Assembly (NCBI RefSeq): GCF_023101765.2
Contig: NC_064238.1
Span: forward strand, 2,664,001-2,728,000
Source: Spodoptera frugiperda
Taxonomy: Eukaryota; Arthropoda; Insecta; Lepidoptera; Noctuidae
Direction: 5' to 3'
Length of the DNA: 64,000 bases
The position numbers and the translations under genes are program-made. Shown here piece by piece: positions 61,651 through 64,000 of the stretch (position 1 is the stretch's first letter; each line of letters opens with the position of its first letter). Under the pieces are notes generated by a model that was not told the origin of the DNA, did not search any database, and saw nothing but the letters and a program-made list of their open reading frames with translations.

Positions 61651-62895
61651 TGTCATATCACCAAATTAAAGTATCTGCAGTCCGACAAAAATATCTGCAA
61701 TCGGTGTTACAGATAAGAAATAGATTTAAATATGTCATATTATTATTTACAGTAAAATGTTCACCCATTCTATTTTTCTCATTAATTACTATTATTTTTA
61801 TTAGTTACGAGTATCATACGATTCCATATCACTTAGGTAGTATTAATTTAGTATAATGATAAAATTATATGAATTTTCATTCTTAGAGGCAAAACATTAA
61901 TTCCAGTAGCCACATTAATACCATAAGCAATAACAATAACAGCTCATCAATTTACAAGAAAGTCATGAAAAAAGCCTAGACATTTTATTCACTCGTCCGT
62001 TTTTACTGGCTCCAGTGAAATGTCAAGTGAAAGTTGACAATGACGAGTGGTACCGGTGAGAACGTCTAGAACTCATCTAGACAATACTGGGTAAGTATAG
62101 TTTTTGCTCACAATACGAGTACGTAAACATGAGTCATTTGCTGTGTATTTTATAAATAATGTGCTATTGAGTAAAGTTGGTTGTGGGTTTTTTGTTAAAC
62201 TTACTTAGGTTAAGTAATGCGTGTGATATCAGAAGAATAAAATTATGAGGACATTGTTTTTGACGCTTAAAGATACAGAAGTACCTTAATGATTAAAATT
62301 ATTGAATAATGAGTAAGCCGATAATATAATAATTCATTTAGTATGTCTCACGAAAGTTATAATAAAATTAAAATTATTGATGTTGGCATTCAACATAACA
62401 GATAAAAAAAGGGGAAAATGTACCAAAAATGACCTAGAAAGTAAACCATTTATAAGATAAACAATATTCAAATTATTTAGGAATAATTTCATAGAAAAAT
62501 CACGTTCTCTTTAACATATTATTTCGTACAAAAACAGTCGTTAAAATGGCAAATTGGCCACAAACCGACACTTTCATATCATTAGTTATATTAACGGCTC
62601 CGACCGCATTATTAAAATGTTTTCTGGTTGCCTTACGCTGGTAAAATATTTTACAATTTTTGTGTATAACATTTTAAACGTTGCTTTTTACTATAGATAA
62701 TATTAAAATACATTATTTTTTAGGACTGGCAATGCAAAACTCAGATAATTTTATGATATATTGGGGATCATACCGACTTTAATCAGGTAAAGCTGAAAGA
62801 TAGCAATTATTTTGAAGCAACTGATTGTCTTTTTTTACACAGCTTATTAATAATAAACTAATGATAGGATGATAAACTAATGCAAGGACTGTTTT
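61651..62895. other. unannotated AT-rich sequence
   Basis: Nothing recognised. Confidence 0.45.
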
Positions 62896-63070
62896 GGGGA
62901 AAATCATCCAATGACTTCTCTCGCCTAGAGCGAGGCGAGAGGGAGTGTCAGACACTTACTGACTAAAACTACCCCGTTCGTACTCCTGCTTTTTGAGCCG
63001 GAGCCCCAATAATCCCGGTATTCGCAGCTCCGGTTCAAGCATCAGCCATACTGGGCCCCATCTCTATATC
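62896..63070 (-). mobile_element. SINE, 'agtaagagtctgacactc' family, reversed
   Basis: On the - strand: 'agatggggcccagtatggct', 'gatgcttgaaccggagctgc', 'aaaaagcaggagtacgaacg', 'gtcagtaagtgtctgacact' and 'gtcattggatgattttcccc'. Confidence 0.85.
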
Positions 63071-63452
63071 TACGATGAAGATTAAATAGTAGATCATAAT
63101 CTCTGTGACATACAAGAAATAACACAATGCAGGACTTTTAAAATACCTATCAAACAACGTTTCCAATCATGATGTTATGAGACGATTGTATGTAGAGTTA
63201 AACTAATATATTTTTTAATGTTTTGATGTACAGGTTCTATCTAAACAATGGTGCCATATTCCGACCAAGTGCTCAGATGCTTTATGAGATAACGCCCATG
63301 TCATAACTAACTGATGTGTGCGCGGCCTTATAGTCATGGGAAGGGTTAGCAAAATAACTCTCAATGTATAAATTAATTACATTTTTAGGATATTTTTCAA
63401 TTTGACCTGACTGTTTGTAGTTTGAAAGACTGCCCTTTGATTGAAAAATATT
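63071..63452. other. unannotated AT-rich sequence
   Basis: Nothing recognised. Confidence 0.45.
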
Positions 63453-63602
63453 ATTGGGTTTTTCGATATTTCGAAAATTTCTCAGTTTTATTACATGGGA
63501 CTTATAACACAAATGGTGAAAAGTGGGTATACATTTATAGCGGCATTACGTGCCGTAATGTATCTGCCTACCCTTTGGGGATAAAATATATTTACATTGC
63601 AT
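63453..63602 (+). mobile_element. SINE 3' fragment, 'gcctcgttggtcg' family
   Basis: Contains 'cgaaaatttctcagttttat', 'tacatgggacttataacaca', 'aatggtgaaaagtgggtata', 'cggcattacgtgccgtaatg' and 'ctaccctttggggataaaat'. Compared with 58031-58310 it lacks the tRNA-like head and a ~60-bp internal piece after 'ttctcag'. Confidence 0.85.
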
Positions 63603-64000
63603 AGTATTGTAGTTTGAGTACAATCCTTCGTAGTCTGGTGATAATAATTTGTCGAATAGGTAGTTTTGAACTCAAGATTGGTGCCAGTTAAAATGTCCCA
63701 GGATTTGTTTAGACATGTGTAGATACATCTGTAATACATATGGGAAAAAGGCGCGGAACTATGTTATCAGGACGAAATTATTTATTTAATACTAAATAAT
63801 ATTATTCCAGAAGTGTCACCGAATTTTAATACTGAACTACTATTTTTATATTTATTCATAATTTTACTCACGTTTTTCTTTTGCGCCGTAAATTGATATT
63901 CAACCGACGCAAATATACGAAAGATGAATTATGATTGAAATAATTAAAAGTTAGCATGCGTGGAATAAATGGCTGAAATTAAATCGTTTGTTTGCCCTCT
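63603..64000. other. unannotated AT-rich sequence
   Basis: Nothing recognised up to the window edge. Confidence 0.45.

Overview
The window looks like a gene-poor, AT-rich stretch of a lepidopteran (moth or butterfly) nuclear genome. The evidence is the repeat content, identified from memory of lepidopteran repeats and not by a search: several tRNA-headed SINE families, LINE 3' tails carrying the 'ttaccatcaggtg' signature, the 'taatattataaatgcgaaagt' repeat, and the 'gggtacggaacccta' repeat. No host protein-coding gene could be supported. The window may be intergenic or sit inside large introns.

Layout. At 0.4-0.6 kb there is a LINE 3' end. At 1.25-4.04 kb a broken LINE reverse transcriptase is flanked on both sides by near-identical copies of one ~385-bp sequence. 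A 52-bp near-perfect hairpin lies at 5.15 kb. From 5 to 39 kb the DNA is mostly unrecognised AT-rich sequence with scattered SINE and LINE pieces on both strands and a few compact, GC-richer patches that could be regulatory. At 39.08-40.82 kb sits an internally rearranged DNA transposon with TAGGG termini, an 8-bp target duplication and inverted transposase scraps. From 47.4 to 64 kb the sequence returns to unrecognised DNA peppered with SINEs.

The main result is at 42,994-47,427: an apparently complete 4,434-bp DNA transposon. It has 33-bp terminal inverted repeats (30/33 identical) and a 4-bp target-site duplication (AAAC). Its single gene has two exons and encodes a predicted 799-aa protein with an intact candidate DDE/RNase H-like core (D516, D593, E632 or D634) preceded by cysteine-rich motifs. 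The gene is uninterrupted once one 586-bp intron is removed. The 4-bp duplication and domain layout suggest a Sola-like superfamily, but that assignment is a hypothesis. A common insect repeat sits inside its intron, and the subterminal region carries a recent 218-bp tandem duplication.

The elements do not form a pathway. The window is a record of retrotransposon and DNA transposon insertion into non-coding DNA.
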